Notes: a model not told the origin generated them from the letters alone. DNA of 64,000 nucleotides from Candidatus Tityobacter terrigena (GCA_003156715.1 PMHO01000060.1:38709-102708), one strand, 5' to 3'; numbered from the stretch's first letter, positions 7,264 through 15,928 are shown. A program made the numbers and translations.

Positions 7264-8962
7264 CGCGTCGAGCGACGTGCTTGCGCGCCTCGGCGCGGCG
7301 CTGGAGCGTGCCGCGTCGGCCTTGGTCCCGGGCGAGGAGCGCATGCCGAGCGTTGCCTTCGAGGCCCCGCGCAACCCCGACTTCGGCGATTTTGCGACCA
7401 ATCTCGCGCTCCAGCTCGCGCGCCGGGCGCGGCGCCCGCCGCAGCAGCTGGCCGCGGAGCTCGTCGAGCGGGCCTTCGAAGAGGAGCCGTCGCTGCGCGA
7501 GTTGATTGCGGAGGCCACGCCCGTAGCCGGATTCATCAACATCCGAATGGCGCCCGCGTGCTGGCAGCAGTTGGTCGCCGAGATCGTTCGGCGCGGTCGC
7601 GACTACGGCCGCAGCGCCCCGAACGGGACGCGCATTTCGCTCGAATTCGGGAGCGCGAACCCGGTCGGCCCGCTCGTCGTCGTCCAAGGCCGGGCCCTCT
7701 CGCTCGGCGATTCGCTGGCTCGAGCGATGCGCTTCTGCGGATTCGACGTGACCACCGAATGGATCGTCAACGACGAAGGCTCGCAGTTGGACACGTTGGC
7801 ACGTTCGCTCCACGCGCGCTACCGCCGGCTCTTCGACCCTTCGTTTCCCTTTCCCGAGGATGGCTATCCCGGCGATTATCTCGTTCCGATCGCCGTGCGC
7901 ATTCGCGATGAGGACGGCGCACGCTGGGTCGATGCCGAGGCCGCCGAGTGGATGCCCTATTTCGGTCGCTACGGACGCGACGCGATCGTGGCCGAACAGC
8001 AGACGACGTGCGCGCGCTTTGGAGTGCATTTCGAACGCTGGCAGAGCCAGCATGATTTAGCGGCGAGCGGTGCCATCGAAGCCGGAATCGCGGCGCTGCG
8101 CGCGCGGGGATTCGTCTATGAAGCCGACGGCGCGACGTGGGTACGCACGACCGAGTTCGGTGACGACAAGGATCGTGTCGTGATTCGCAGCGACGGGCGC
8201 CCCGCGTACTTCGCAGCCGACGTCGCGTATCATTACGATAAGCTCTCTCGCGCCGACCGGGCGATTCTGATCCTTGGCCCGGATCATCACGGCTACGTGG
8301 CGCGCTTGGTGGCGATCGCCGGCGCGTTCGGGAAGCCGGGCGCGATCTCGGCCTTGATCGCTCAACAGATGACGCTGCTGCGCGACGGGCAAGTCGTCTC
8401 GCTTTCAAAGCGGGAGGGCAACGTGCTCGCGCTCGACGAGATCGTCGATGAGGTCGGGGTCGATGCGGCGCGCTTCTTCTTCCTTTTGCTCAACGCGGAC
8501 ACGCCGCTCACCTTTGACCTGACCCTCGCCGTCGAACAGTCGAGCGAGAATCCGGTCTACTACGTGCAGTACGGACACGCGCGGATCGCGTCGATCGAGC
8601 GCAAGGCGCCGCGCGAACTGCTCGAGCGGGCGGCCCGCGGCGAGGCGGTCGAGCGGCTGACGGAGCCGCCCGAGCTTATCCTAGCAAGGCGTTTGGCCGA
8701 GTTTCCCGCGATCGTGCGATCGGTCGTCGATGGGCTGGCCCCGAACCGGTTGGCCCGCTACGCACGCGACGTTGCGGCTGACTTCCACCAGTTTTACATG
8801 GCGTGCACCGTGCTCGGCGACGACACCCAGCTGACCGTCGCGCGCTTGGCCTTGGCGCACGCCACCAAGATCGTGCTCGCCAATGCGCTCGAGCTGCTCG
8901 GCGTCAGCGCCCCTGATTCGATGGAACGTTTGGCAAGCGATCCTGAAGCTAGATCGGTTTGA
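7244..8962 (+). CDS. argS: Arginyl-tRNA synthetase lacking a canonical HIGH motif
   Basis: 572 residues, normal ArgRS length and domain order: N-terminal additional domain (1-110), class I Rossmann core, C-terminal anticodon-binding DALR domain with AADFHQFYMACTVL and VLANALELLGVSAPDSM. It would charge tRNA-Arg. The odd point is the active site. The family motif NPTGPLHVGHGR reads NPVGPLVVVQGR here, so residues 145-148 are VVVQ in place of HIGH/HVGH. The KMSKS region is LSKREGN (387-393). Flanking class I features (SLEFGSANP, TTEWIVNDEGSQ, YFAADVAYHYDKL, LILGPDHHGY) are intact. The gene is otherwise undamaged and coupled to rlmH. Confidence 0.93.
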   Translation: MSPTTADASSDVLARLGAALERAASALVPGEERMPSVAFEAPRNPDFGDFATNLALQLARRARRPPQQLAAELVERAFEEEPSLRELIAEATPVAGFINIRMAPACWQQLVAEIVRRGRDYGRSAPNGTRISLEFGSANPVGPLVVVQGRALSLGDSLARAMRFCGFDVTTEWIVNDEGSQLDTLARSLHARYRRLFDPSFPFPEDGYPGDYLVPIAVRIRDEDGARWVDAEAAEWMPYFGRYGRDAIVAEQQTTCARFGVHFERWQSQHDLAASGAIEAGIAALRARGFVYEADGATWVRTTEFGDDKDRVVIRSDGRPAYFAADVAYHYDKLSRADRAILILGPDHHGYVARLVAIAGAFGKPGAISALIAQQMTLLRDGQVVSLSKREGNVLALDEIVDEVGVDAARFFFLLLNADTPLTFDLTLAVEQSSENPVYYVQYGHARIASIERKAPRELLERAARGEAVERLTEPPELILARRLAEFPAIVRSVVDGLAPNRLARYARDVAADFHQFYMACTVLGDDTQLTVARLALAHATKIVLANALELLGVSAPDSMERLASDPEARSV

Positions 8963-10097
8963 CGACCTCCACGGGAACGATCTCGACCGGCGCCGCCTCG
9001 ATGACGGCGATGCCGCCGGGAGCGATGATCTCGGCCGTGGGGTCGGCTGTTTCGGTGCGGAAGAAGCGCCACGCGATCTTCGCCAGCGCCGCCGCCGGGA
9101 TGCCGAAGAGAAGGCCGGGCAAGCCGAACAGTTCGCCGCCGGCGAACACCGAGAACATCACGACGATCGGCGAGACGCCGACGCGCTCCGACATGATCTT
9201 CGGCGTCAAGAGCATGTCGGCGACGCGATACGCTACGAAAACCGCAACCTGCACCCAGATCGTCGTTTGCGGTCCCTGCGGCGCCGCTAGGACGAGCGCC
9301 ACGACGTGAGCCACGACCTGTCCGACGAAGGGAACGGCATAGGCGATTCCGCCCAGAATTCCGAGCAAAAGCGCGAACTTGAAGCCCGTCGCGGCGGTCA
9401 TTGCGACGATCAACGCGCCCGTCAGCGTGCACAAGGCCGCCTGACCCGAAACGTAGCTGCCGAAAACCTCGGCCGTTTCGGCGCCCAGTGCGCGCGCTTG
9501 CGCGCGGCGGTGAGCGGGCAACAGATCGTAAAAGGACTCGGCGACCTGCTCGCCCTGCACGAGGAAGAACGCTGAAAGCACGAGCGCGGAAAAGGTGATG
9601 AAGACGGCGGTGAACGCGTTAACGAGAACGTTCGTGAGCGAGTTCAAAGATCCGGTAAAAACGGCGGTGACCTTCGAAGCCAGCAGCGTCTGCAGGTCGC
9701 TGTATCCGGGCGGCAGGTAGGCGTTGCCCAAACGCGCGCGCAACGAGTGTTGCGCAAGGTCGAGCCAGCCCTGCATCGTGGCGATGTAAGCCGGCGCGTT
9801 CGCACCCAGCGTCTGGACCTGCGCGAACGTCGCCGGCACGACCAGGAACGCGAGAACCACGACCGACGCCAGCAGGCCGACGTAGACGATCGCGATTGCG
9901 AAAGCGCGCGGCATGCGGCGCTCGAGCCAAACGACGATCGGATAGACGCCGAACGCAACAAAGGCCGCGAAGGTAAAGACCGTGAGCGTCCGCGGAATGC
10001 GCGAAGCGAACCAAAGCGAGACGGCCGCGACCGCGACGATGACGAGCCAGCGCCACGCGCGCTTGCGAGCGAGCGGCGAGCTCAGAGTACTTTGCAC
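8949..10097 (-). CDS. AI-2E transporter family (PerM-like) membrane protein
   Basis: 382 residues with the eight-or-so helix pattern of the AI-2E exporter/PerM family: paired N-terminal helices (WLVIVAVAAVSLWFASRI, VFTFAAFVAFGVYPIVVWL), a helical periplasmic-type segment with YLPPGYSDLQTL, then LLGILGGIAYAVPFVGQVV and GVSPIVVMFSVFAGGELFGL, which match the family's conserved G-P-hydrophobic C-terminal part. Members export AI-2, sodium or other solutes; the substrate here is unknown. Last gene of the hisC-GNAT-perM run (16-bp overlap with GNAT); its 3' end overlaps argS convergently by 14 bp. Confidence 0.85.
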   Translation of the reverse strand: MQSTLSSPLARKRAWRWLVIVAVAAVSLWFASRIPRTLTVFTFAAFVAFGVYPIVVWLERRMPRAFAIAIVYVGLLASVVVLAFLVVPATFAQVQTLGANAPAYIATMQGWLDLAQHSLRARLGNAYLPPGYSDLQTLLASKVTAVFTGSLNSLTNVLVNAFTAVFITFSALVLSAFFLVQGEQVAESFYDLLPAHRRAQARALGAETAEVFGSYVSGQAALCTLTGALIVAMTAATGFKFALLLGILGGIAYAVPFVGQVVAHVVALVLAAPQGPQTTIWVQVAVFVAYRVADMLLTPKIMSERVGVSPIVVMFSVFAGGELFGLPGLLFGIPAAALAKIAWRFFRTETADPTAEIIAPGGIAVIEAAPVEIVPVEVVKPI

Positions 10098-10558
10098 AGG
10101 ATCCGCCGCTCGGTCAGAAAGCCGAGGTGCGCGTACAGCGAACGAGCCGCAAGGTTCTCTTCGCTGACCACGAGGGACAGGTAGCGAACGCCGGCCGCCT
10201 GCGCGGCTTTTTCAGCGACGTCGAAGAAGGCCCGCGCGATGCCGCGACGGCGCGCGTACGCCTCGACGGCGACGTAAACGCAAAAGAGCTGGGGCGTCCC
10301 GGTCGCATCGTCGGGCGCGTCGTCCAACCCCAGCATGAAGCCGAGGCGCTCGCCGCCGGCTTCGGCAATCAACAGCGTGTGCGGCTCGGACAGCGCGAAA
10401 TTCACGCTGCGGTCGAACGCTGCGGCCGCATTCGAAGCCGGTGCATTGCGCAACGACGACAGACCGTCGTCGACCGTGCGCCGGCCCAGATCGAAAACGA
10501 ACGGCACGTCGGACGGACCGCCGTGGCGGATCGTGTAGTCGCCGCGCTCGCTCAGCAT
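10082..10558 (-). CDS. GNAT-family N-acetyltransferase
   Basis: 158 residues with the GNAT fold: N-terminal strand YTIRHGGPSDVPFVFDL, central VYVAVEAYARRRGIARAFFDVAE containing the acetyl-CoA loop (R-R-x-G-x-A), then VRYLSLVVSEENLAARSLYAHLGF. It transfers an acetyl group from acetyl-CoA to an amine; the substrate cannot be told. It overlaps hisC by 7 bp upstream and the PerM-like gene by 16 bp downstream, so it is part of one operon. Confidence 0.88.
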   Translation of the reverse strand: MLSERGDYTIRHGGPSDVPFVFDLGRRTVDDGLSSLRNAPASNAAAAFDRSVNFALSEPHTLLIAEAGGERLGFMLGLDDAPDDATGTPQLFCVYVAVEAYARRRGIARAFFDVAEKAAQAAGVRYLSLVVSEENLAARSLYAHLGFLTERRILCKVL

Positions 10559-11679
10559 GCCGCCGGGGAAACGTGCGTGCGCCAGCCCTCGAGCGCCGCT
10601 TCGAAGGCCGCAACGAACGCCTGGTTTTCGGCCGGCGTGCCGACCGTCACGCGCAGGTAGCGCGGCAGCCCAAGCCCATCTCCGGAGCGCACGATCACGC
10701 CCCGGCGCAGCAGCGCGATGTACGCCTCGTCGGCAGTCACCGGAACCCCTACCGCAAGGAAGTTCGCCGACGACGGATAGACGTGCACGCCGAGTCTGGC
10801 AAACTCGGTGAACAGGTAGCGTTTCCCGAGCTCGTTGTTCTCGATGCTGCGCGCCACGAACTCATCATCGTCGAGCGCGGCCAGCATGGCGGCTGCGCTC
10901 GGCCGCGCGACGTTGAAGGGCAGGCGCACGCGGTTCATGGATTCGATGACCGCGGGGCTCGCGTATCCATACCCGAAGCGCACCGCTGCCAGACCGTAGA
11001 TTTTCGAGGCGGTGCGCAGCACGAGCGTCTCAGGGCGGCTTTTCAGAACGTCGACTCCGTCGGTCGCTCCGGAGTCCATGTATTCGCGGTACGCTTGGTC
11101 GATCACGAGCAGCACGCCGGGCGGCAAGGCGCCGGCGAATCCCAAGAAGGCGGAACGCTCGACCCTCGTCCCGGTCGGGTTGTTCGGATCGCACACCATA
11201 ACGAGCCGCGTGCGCGGCGTCACGGCGTCCAGCATCGCGGGCAGATCGTGAACGCCGTCGTCGAGCGGTACCTGGACGGCGCGTGCGCCGAAAAGCTGCG
11301 CGTTCTTGCGAAACAGGGAAAACGTCGGCGTCGCCATCACCGCTTCGTCGCCAGGGTCGATGAAGGCCGTGAAAGCGAGTTGGACGAGCTCGTTGCTGCC
11401 ATGGCCGAGAATGACCGCGTCGCCGGCGAGTCCGTAACGCTCGCCCAAACGCGCTTTGAGCTCGCGGTGGTCGTCTTCGACATAGACGCTCAAGGAATCG
11501 ACTGCGCGTAGTGCAGCCAAGGCCCGAGGGGAGGTACCAAGCGGATTCTCGTTCTGCGAGAGCTTGACCGGATCGGAGATGCCGAACCGCGCCCGCACCT
11601 CGCCGACCGAGGTCCCCGGCCGGTATGGCTCAAGCCCGTCCAGCGTCCGCCGAAGGAGGTCATCGGGCGGCGGTGGCAT
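10552..11679 (-). CDS. hisC: Histidinol-phosphate aminotransferase
   Basis: 375 residues from ATG at 11677-11679, which gives the standard HisC start (DDLLRRTLDGLEPYRPG) and avoids running through the divergent gene's promoter. This is a fold-type I PLP enzyme: KLSQNENPLGTSPRA, LGHGSNELVQL, VCDPNNPTGT, DQAYREY, and the PLP lysine in TASKIYGLAAVRFGYG. It makes histidinol phosphate from imidazole acetol phosphate with glutamate. No other his genes are in the window. Closely related aminotransferases (AroJ/tyrosine type) share these motifs, so the precise substrate is likely but not certain. Confidence 0.87.
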   Translation of the reverse strand: MPPPPDDLLRRTLDGLEPYRPGTSVGEVRARFGISDPVKLSQNENPLGTSPRALAALRAVDSLSVYVEDDHRELKARLGERYGLAGDAVILGHGSNELVQLAFTAFIDPGDEAVMATPTFSLFRKNAQLFGARAVQVPLDDGVHDLPAMLDAVTPRTRLVMVCDPNNPTGTRVERSAFLGFAGALPPGVLLVIDQAYREYMDSGATDGVDVLKSRPETLVLRTASKIYGLAAVRFGYGYASPAVIESMNRVRLPFNVARPSAAAMLAALDDDEFVARSIENNELGKRYLFTEFARLGVHVYPSSANFLAVGVPVTADEAYIALLRRGVIVRSGDGLGLPRYLRVTVGTPAENQAFVAAFEAALEGWRTHVSPAAC

Positions 11680-11719
11680 TACGTTTGCCGATTCGACGCC
11701 GTACCGCGCCCGCCATGCG

Positions 11720-11749
11720 TTGACAGTTTCTTGACGCTTCCCTGATAGG
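11720..11749 (+). promoter_or_regulatory. Promoter abutting the start of the 11.75 kb secreted protein
   Basis: TTGACA (11720-11725) is followed after 18 bases by GATAGG (11744-11749), a perfect -35 with a weak -10. The first possible ATG (11750) touches the -10, so transcription would start at or beyond it. GTG at 11759 would then be leaderless. Confidence 0.4.
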
Positions 11750-12424
11750 ATGAACTGTGTGAGCCTGCTTGCTCTTGTCGCCCTGGTGTCGGTTACGGCC
11801 TCTAACAAAATCGCCGAGGCCCCGAAGTGCCCATCAATCGTGTCCGCTGCGATTTCCGTACCGGCTACGCCGGCAGCGGTTACGCACGAATGGATCTGTC
11901 CGGCCCTCGAGCTTTCGGGTCAGGTGCAAAGCGACGGCCTGCTCCTCGATCCGGCCTTCTCCGAGTCCGCCCCACTCGCCGATCTCGCCCGCCCGGGAAC
12001 GTCCGGCCATGCAACGCTGCAGGGCTACGGCGCCGACGGACGCACGCTATTCACGTTTCCGTTTGATGCGAACGGACCGTTCAAGCTCATTTTGCCGCTT
12101 GACGCGAAGACGCAGAGCGAATTGCGCCGCTTGCGGCTGATCTCCGGCGGCAAAGCGGTCGAACGCACCGCCGCGACGGGAGGGACACCCGATGCGGAGA
12201 TCATCGACGTCGACTCCTCGCACGTGCTCGTCATCTGGGACAGCACTCGCTTCCCGGCGATCCGCGTGCGCGACATCCGCACCGGCCGCATTCTCGGCTC
12301 GGGTGAGGGCAGCAGCACGTATACGCAGGTTACGTTCCTGACGAGCGCGCCGGAGGTCCAGATCGAGTTCTCGGACGGGCTCCACACCGCAAGCCAACGC
12401 TTCACCGTTTTCGGGCGCTCGTAA
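11750..12424 (+). CDS. Secreted protein of unknown function
   Basis: Up to 224 residues. The N-terminus is a short signal peptide (SLLALVALVSVTASNKIAEA). The mature part contains two beta-sandwich-like halves, one with HATLQGYGADGRTLFTFPFD and one with VIWDSTRFPAIRVRDIRTG and TAPEV-type strands, resembling the small C-terminal modules attached to secreted metalloproteases but standing alone. I do not recognise a family. The start may be ATG 11750 or, given the promoter position, GTG 11759. It is divergent from hisC and convergent with pyrE (26 bp between stops). A structural or regulatory extracytoplasmic role is possible but unsupported. Confidence 0.65.
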   Translation: MNCVSLLALVALVSVTASNKIAEAPKCPSIVSAAISVPATPAAVTHEWICPALELSGQVQSDGLLLDPAFSESAPLADLARPGTSGHATLQGYGADGRTLFTFPFDANGPFKLILPLDAKTQSELRRLRLISGGKAVERTAATGGTPDAEIIDVDSSHVLVIWDSTRFPAIRVRDIRTGRILGSGEGSSTYTQVTFLTSAPEVQIEFSDGLHTASQRFTVFGRS

Positions 12425-12450
12425 ACCGGTACGGACGCCTTTGGTCGTCG

Positions 12451-13017
12451 TCAGGTAAAACGCGAGCCCGGTTCGACGAGCGGTTCGCCGCGCGCGCATT
12501 GAACACAGTCTGCGGCATCATATGATTCGAACGGCAGGTCCAAGAGCGCTAGGGTCGGTACGCCGAATTCGACCGGCTGCCGGCGCACGATGACGCCGGC
12601 TGCGACGACGTCGGCTCCCTGCGCGCGAACGACGTCGATCACCTCGCGCACCGATAAGCCCGTGGTCACCACGTCTTCGACCACCAGCACGCGCGTTGCA
12701 GGAGCGAGAGCGAAGCCGCGCCGGAGCTTCGGAAAGCCGCCTTCTTTCTCGACGAAGATGGCGAGCGTTCCCAGTTGCCGCGCGACCTCGTAGCCCAGTA
12801 CGATTCCGCCGACCGCAGCACTAACGACGACTTGCGGCGCAAAGGGACGGGCCGCATCCGCTAACGCCCGCGCCACCGGCTCGACGAGCCGCGGGTCCTC
12901 GAGCAGACGGAATTTTTGGATGAAGCGGTCGCTGTGGCGTCCGGACGAAAGGCGGAAGTGACCGTTCTGCAGCGCTCCGCGCCGCTCGAGCTCGGCGCCG
13001 AGATCAAAGGGCTCCAT
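12451..13017 (-). CDS. pyrE: Orotate phosphoribosyltransferase
   Basis: 188 residues from ATG 13015-13017. It converts orotate and PRPP to OMP. The core reads HFRLSSGRHSDRFIQKF (orotate end), VVVSAAVGGIVLGYEVAR, and the PRPP-binding loop VLVVEDVVTTGLSVREV. It ends with a CVQC pair that may bind metal. It is the last gene of pyrK-pyrD-pyrF-pyrE, overlapping pyrF by 14 bp. Length and motifs are normal. Confidence 0.93.
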   Translation of the reverse strand: MEPFDLGAELERRGALQNGHFRLSSGRHSDRFIQKFRLLEDPRLVEPVARALADAARPFAPQVVVSAAVGGIVLGYEVARQLGTLAIFVEKEGGFPKLRRGFALAPATRVLVVEDVVTTGLSVREVIDVVRAQGADVVAAGVIVRRQPVEFGVPTLALLDLPFESYDAADCVQCARGEPLVEPGSRFT

Positions 13018-13744
13018 GAACTCCGGCGGCCTCGATCTCGGCGAGCACCGCGCGCGCCGCTGCCAAGGGATCCGGCGCTTCGGTGATCGGCCGGCCGACC
13101 ACGATGTAGTCAGCTCCCGCCTCGACCGCATCACGCGGCGTGGCCACACGTTTTTGGTCGCCGTGAGCGCTGCCCAGCGGGCGGATCCCGGGGCAGATTG
13201 CCTCGAAGCCGGCGCCGAAATAGCGTTTGAGATCGCGCACCTCGTGCGGGCTGCAGACGACTCCGGCACAGCGCGCATCGCGCGCCAGCGCGGCCAGCCG
13301 CATCACGTTTTCGCCCGGTCCGCCGCGTAAGCCGAGCTCGTTGAGCTCCTCCGGGGCGATGCTCGTCAAGATCGTCACCGCGAAGATCTTCGGTGGATCG
13401 ATGCCCAATTCGGCGGCGCGCTCATCGGCCGTTTCGACGGCGGCCTGCATCATCTCGTTCCCGCCGATCGCATGGACCGTCACGATCCGGACGCCCGAAG
13501 CGACGATGGCACGCGTTGCGGCGGCGACGGTGCGCGGGATATCGTGCAGCTTGGCATCGATGAACGACGATGCGCCGGTTTCCTGGAGCCTAGCCCGAAT
13601 CGCTTCACCGTAACCGAGCAGCGACTCCAAACCAACTTTGAAGATGACGCCGAGCGGCTCCAAGCGGTCGACGAGGGCGACCGCGTCGGCCAAACGCTCG
13701 ACGTCGAGGGCGACGATTAGCCGCGGCGCGTTGCTGGAGCTCAT
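13004..13744 (-). CDS. pyrF: Orotidine-5'-phosphate decarboxylase
   Basis: 246 residues from ATG 13742-13744. It decarboxylates OMP to UMP. Motifs: LIVALDVERLADAVALVDRL, FKVGLESLLGYG, and the catalytic Asp-x-Lys-x-x-Asp array in FIDAKLHDIPRTV. The phosphate-binding C-terminus reads CPGIRPLGSAHGDQKRVATP, then DYIVVGRPITEAPDP. This is the group-I (E. coli/B. subtilis-like) form. It overlaps pyrD by 4 bp and pyrE by 14 bp, so the three are co-translated. Confidence 0.95.
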   Translation of the reverse strand: MSSSNAPRLIVALDVERLADAVALVDRLEPLGVIFKVGLESLLGYGEAIRARLQETGASSFIDAKLHDIPRTVAAATRAIVASGVRIVTVHAIGGNEMMQAAVETADERAAELGIDPPKIFAVTILTSIAPEELNELGLRGGPGENVMRLAALARDARCAGVVCSPHEVRDLKRYFGAGFEAICPGIRPLGSAHGDQKRVATPRDAVEAGADYIVVGRPITEAPDPLAAARAVLAEIEAAGVHGAL

Positions 13745-14685
13745 GCCGGCCCGAGAAACCCTGGATTCGCTGTGCCGACGATCTCGCGCAACGAACCGGC
13801 GCCGCGCTGCGCAAGATACGTGCGCAGCCCGCTTGTGACATTGAGCGGAACGCGAGGATCGGTGAAATTTCCGGTTCCAATCGAGACGGCGCTCGCGCCG
13901 GCTAAGAAGAATTCGAGCGCATCGCGAGCGCTTTCGATTCCGCCTTGTCCGACGATCGGAATGCGCACCGCGGCGGCAACGTTCCAGACGGCAAGGACCG
14001 CTATCGGCCGGATCGCCGGCCCCGACAGACCGCCCGCGGCGTTCCCCAAGCGCGGCTCCCGTCGATCGACGTCGATCGCCATGCCGCGCACCGTATTGAT
14101 GACCGCTAACGCATCGGCACCGGCGCCTTCGACGACGCGCGCGATGGCGGCGATGTCGGTGACGTTGGGTGAAAGCTTCACGATCAGTGGTTTGGCCGTA
14201 ACGGCACGCGCGGCCTTGGTCGCCGCCTCCGCCAGGTTCGCGTCGCACGCGAACGTCTCGCCCTCCGAGCCGACGTTGGGACACGAAATGTTTAGTTCGA
14301 TTGCGTGGATCTCGTCGCGAACCGCCAGCCGTTGGGTGACGTAGGCGTAGTCGTCGACCGAGAATCCCGCAACGCTGCCGACGACCGCGCATGGCCGCGA
14401 GGCGAACTTTGCCACGTCGTGCGCTAGATAATGCTCGATCCCGGGGTTCTGAAGGCCGATCGCGTTGAGCAGGCCGCTCGGCGTCACGGCAAGGCGCGGC
14501 GTCGGATTGCCGAGGCGCGGCAGACGGGTCACGCTCTTGAGAACGACGGCGCCGATCTCGGCGAGATCCGCGAAGGGCGCGTACTCTTCGCCCGAACCGT
14601 AGCAGCCGCTCCCCATCAGCGTCGGCACGCGCAGGCGCAGCGCGCCGAGTTCAACCTGCAGGTCGGGATGTGTTTCCAATTTCAC
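13741..14685 (-). CDS. pyrD: Dihydroorotate dehydrogenase, class 1B catalytic subunit
   Basis: 314 residues starting at GTG 14683-14685, which shares bases with the pyrK stop (GTGA). FMN enzyme oxidising dihydroorotate to orotate. Motifs: LMGSGCYGSGEEYA, LNAIGLQNPGIEHYL, AIELNISCPNVGSEG (class 1B catalytic Cys region), PLIVKLSPNVTDI, VINTVRGMAIDV and IPIVGQGGIESARDALEF. Together with PyrK, the partner, it forms the NAD-linked PyrD-PyrK heterotetramer. A start further upstream would run into pyrK and is rejected. Confidence 0.94.
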   Translation of the reverse strand: MKLETHPDLQVELGALRLRVPTLMGSGCYGSGEEYAPFADLAEIGAVVLKSVTRLPRLGNPTPRLAVTPSGLLNAIGLQNPGIEHYLAHDVAKFASRPCAVVGSVAGFSVDDYAYVTQRLAVRDEIHAIELNISCPNVGSEGETFACDANLAEAATKAARAVTAKPLIVKLSPNVTDIAAIARVVEGAGADALAVINTVRGMAIDVDRREPRLGNAAGGLSGPAIRPIAVLAVWNVAAAVRIPIVGQGGIESARDALEFFLAGASAVSIGTGNFTDPRVPLNVTSGLRTYLAQRGAGSLREIVGTANPGFLGPA

Positions 14686-15536
14686 CAGCGCAACTCGTCC
14701 GACCAAAAGACCGGCCCTTCCTTGCAGATGCGCGCGTAGACATACTCCGATGCCGATGCCGCATCCGCGTGCCCATCCCAAGCGCTAGAGGCCTGCGGGA
14801 AGCGCGGAGCCTGCGGGCTGGAACGATCGATCGCCACCACGCAGCCCCAACACGCTCCGACACCGCATGCGAAGGTTTCCTCGAGCGCCAATTGGGCGCG
14901 CACCCCGCGAAGGCGCGCGATGCGGCCGACGGCGCGCAGCATCGGCGACGGCCCGCACGCGGCGAGCACATCGTGGGCGCGGCCGTCGCGCTCCAACAGC
15001 TCCGTGACGAAGCCGTGATAGCCGCGCGTACCGTCGTCGGTCGCGACCGAAACGCCGATGCCAAGCTCCGCGAATTTGCTCTCGTCGACAAGCGCTTCCG
15101 CCGTGCTCGCACCGTAGTAGAGGTGCGCCCGCCGGCCGCTCGCGGTCAGATGCTGCGCCGGCAGAAGCATCGACGCGAGTCCGACGCCACCGGCGACCAG
15201 GGCGACGTCATCGCGCAATGCCTCGAGGTCAAATCCGTTGCCGAGCGGCGCGAGCAGATCGAGCTTCGCTCCCACTTGCAAATTCGCTAGCTCGCGCGTC
15301 CGCACGCCGACGACCGCCAGCATCAAGGAAATGCGCTCGTCGCGTGCTTCATAGACGCCCAGCGCCGTCGCAGCCCGTTCGCCGCCCGGCGGAACGGCCA
15401 TGGCGTATTGACCCGGGCGCACCAGCCGTGCGATTTCAGGCGCGTATAAGCCCAAGATGACGATGCCCGAAAGCGTTTCGCGCCGGTCAACGACGACCGT
15501 TTCATGAATCGCCGGCGACGTCGCGAGGGCGCGCAT
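14682..15536 (-). CDS. pyrK: Dihydroorotate dehydrogenase electron-transfer subunit
   Basis: 284 residues. It carries FAD and a [2Fe-2S] cluster and passes electrons from PyrD to NAD. The N-terminal FAD domain has VRPGQYAMAVPPGG; the NAD domain has LVAGGVGLASMLLPAQHL, LYYGASTAEALV and AACGPSPMLRAV. The C-terminus holds the cluster cysteines FACGVGACWGCVV plus a later Cys in YARICKEGPVF. A stretch between them (QAPRFPQASSAWDG) is longer than usual. It is the first gene of the pyr operon; 181 bp upstream (15537-15717) lies between it and the divergent 46-aa gene. Confidence 0.92.
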   Translation of the reverse strand: MRALATSPAIHETVVVDRRETLSGIVILGLYAPEIARLVRPGQYAMAVPPGGERAATALGVYEARDERISLMLAVVGVRTRELANLQVGAKLDLLAPLGNGFDLEALRDDVALVAGGVGLASMLLPAQHLTASGRRAHLYYGASTAEALVDESKFAELGIGVSVATDDGTRGYHGFVTELLERDGRAHDVLAACGPSPMLRAVGRIARLRGVRAQLALEETFACGVGACWGCVVAIDRSSPQAPRFPQASSAWDGHADAASASEYVYARICKEGPVFWSDELRW

Positions 15537-15717
15537 GTGCCCAAACTTCCGCGCGGAGTGGAAGAAATCCCCACGCGCGCCGATACGCGCAACACCGAAC
15601 GCCGCTCTCGAAAGCTTTTCCGAAACTTAACCCCTTTGGACAGAAGACTCTAGAACATTTTGGGCAACTGGCCGTTAATAAGGATAAGAGAGAATTCCGG
15701 AAAGGAGGGTCGAGAGC

Positions 15718-15858
15718 ATGACAGGTCTACTGGTCTTCAAATCGCTGGCCGACGCGCTGAGAGCGGGCTTCCAGATTTACGATCGTACCCAAGACGGCTA
15801 CCTCGTCCGGACGAAAACGCCCACGGGCTGGGCGATGGCGCTCGTTACGTGTAGGTAA
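15718..15858 (+). CDS. Small protein of unknown function (46 aa)
   Basis: A 46-residue ORF from ATG 15718-15720 with a near-perfect Shine-Dalgarno (AAAGGAGGG) about 7 bases before it, and its own strong terminator 34 bp after the stop. The sequence is amphipathic: a hydrophobic start (TGLLVFKSLADALRAGF), then a short beta-like YLVRTKTPTGWAMALV. The FKSLADALRAGFQIYDR segment suggests a helix followed by strands. It has no signal peptide and no Cys motif. I do not recognise a family. The strength of the signals implies a real, probably abundant product. Confidence 0.72.
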   Translation: MTGLLVFKSLADALRAGFQIYDRTQDGYLVRTKTPTGWAMALVTCR

Positions 15859-15892
15859 CCGAGCTCACGAAATCCGAACGAGAACGATAAGA

Positions 15893-15928
15893 GATGGGAC
15901 GCACTACGGTGCGTCCCATCTTCATTTT
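15893..15928 (+). terminator. Intrinsic terminator of the 46-aa gene
   Basis: GATGGGACGCAC (15893-15904) pairs perfectly with GTGCGTCCCATC (15909-15920) around a TACG tetraloop, followed by TTCATTTT. It ends the 46-aa gene transcript and may also stop opposite-strand transcription from the 15954-16550 gene. Confidence 0.85.

Noticed and set aside
12047..12499. Minus-strand frame beneath the secreted protein at 11.75 kb
   Set aside because: Basic, motif-free and opposite a gene with a signal peptide.
13745..14392. Extension of pyrF through pyrD
   Set aside because: The extra residues are unlike any PyrF and lie inside the clear pyrD frame; ATG 13742-13744 gives the normal length.
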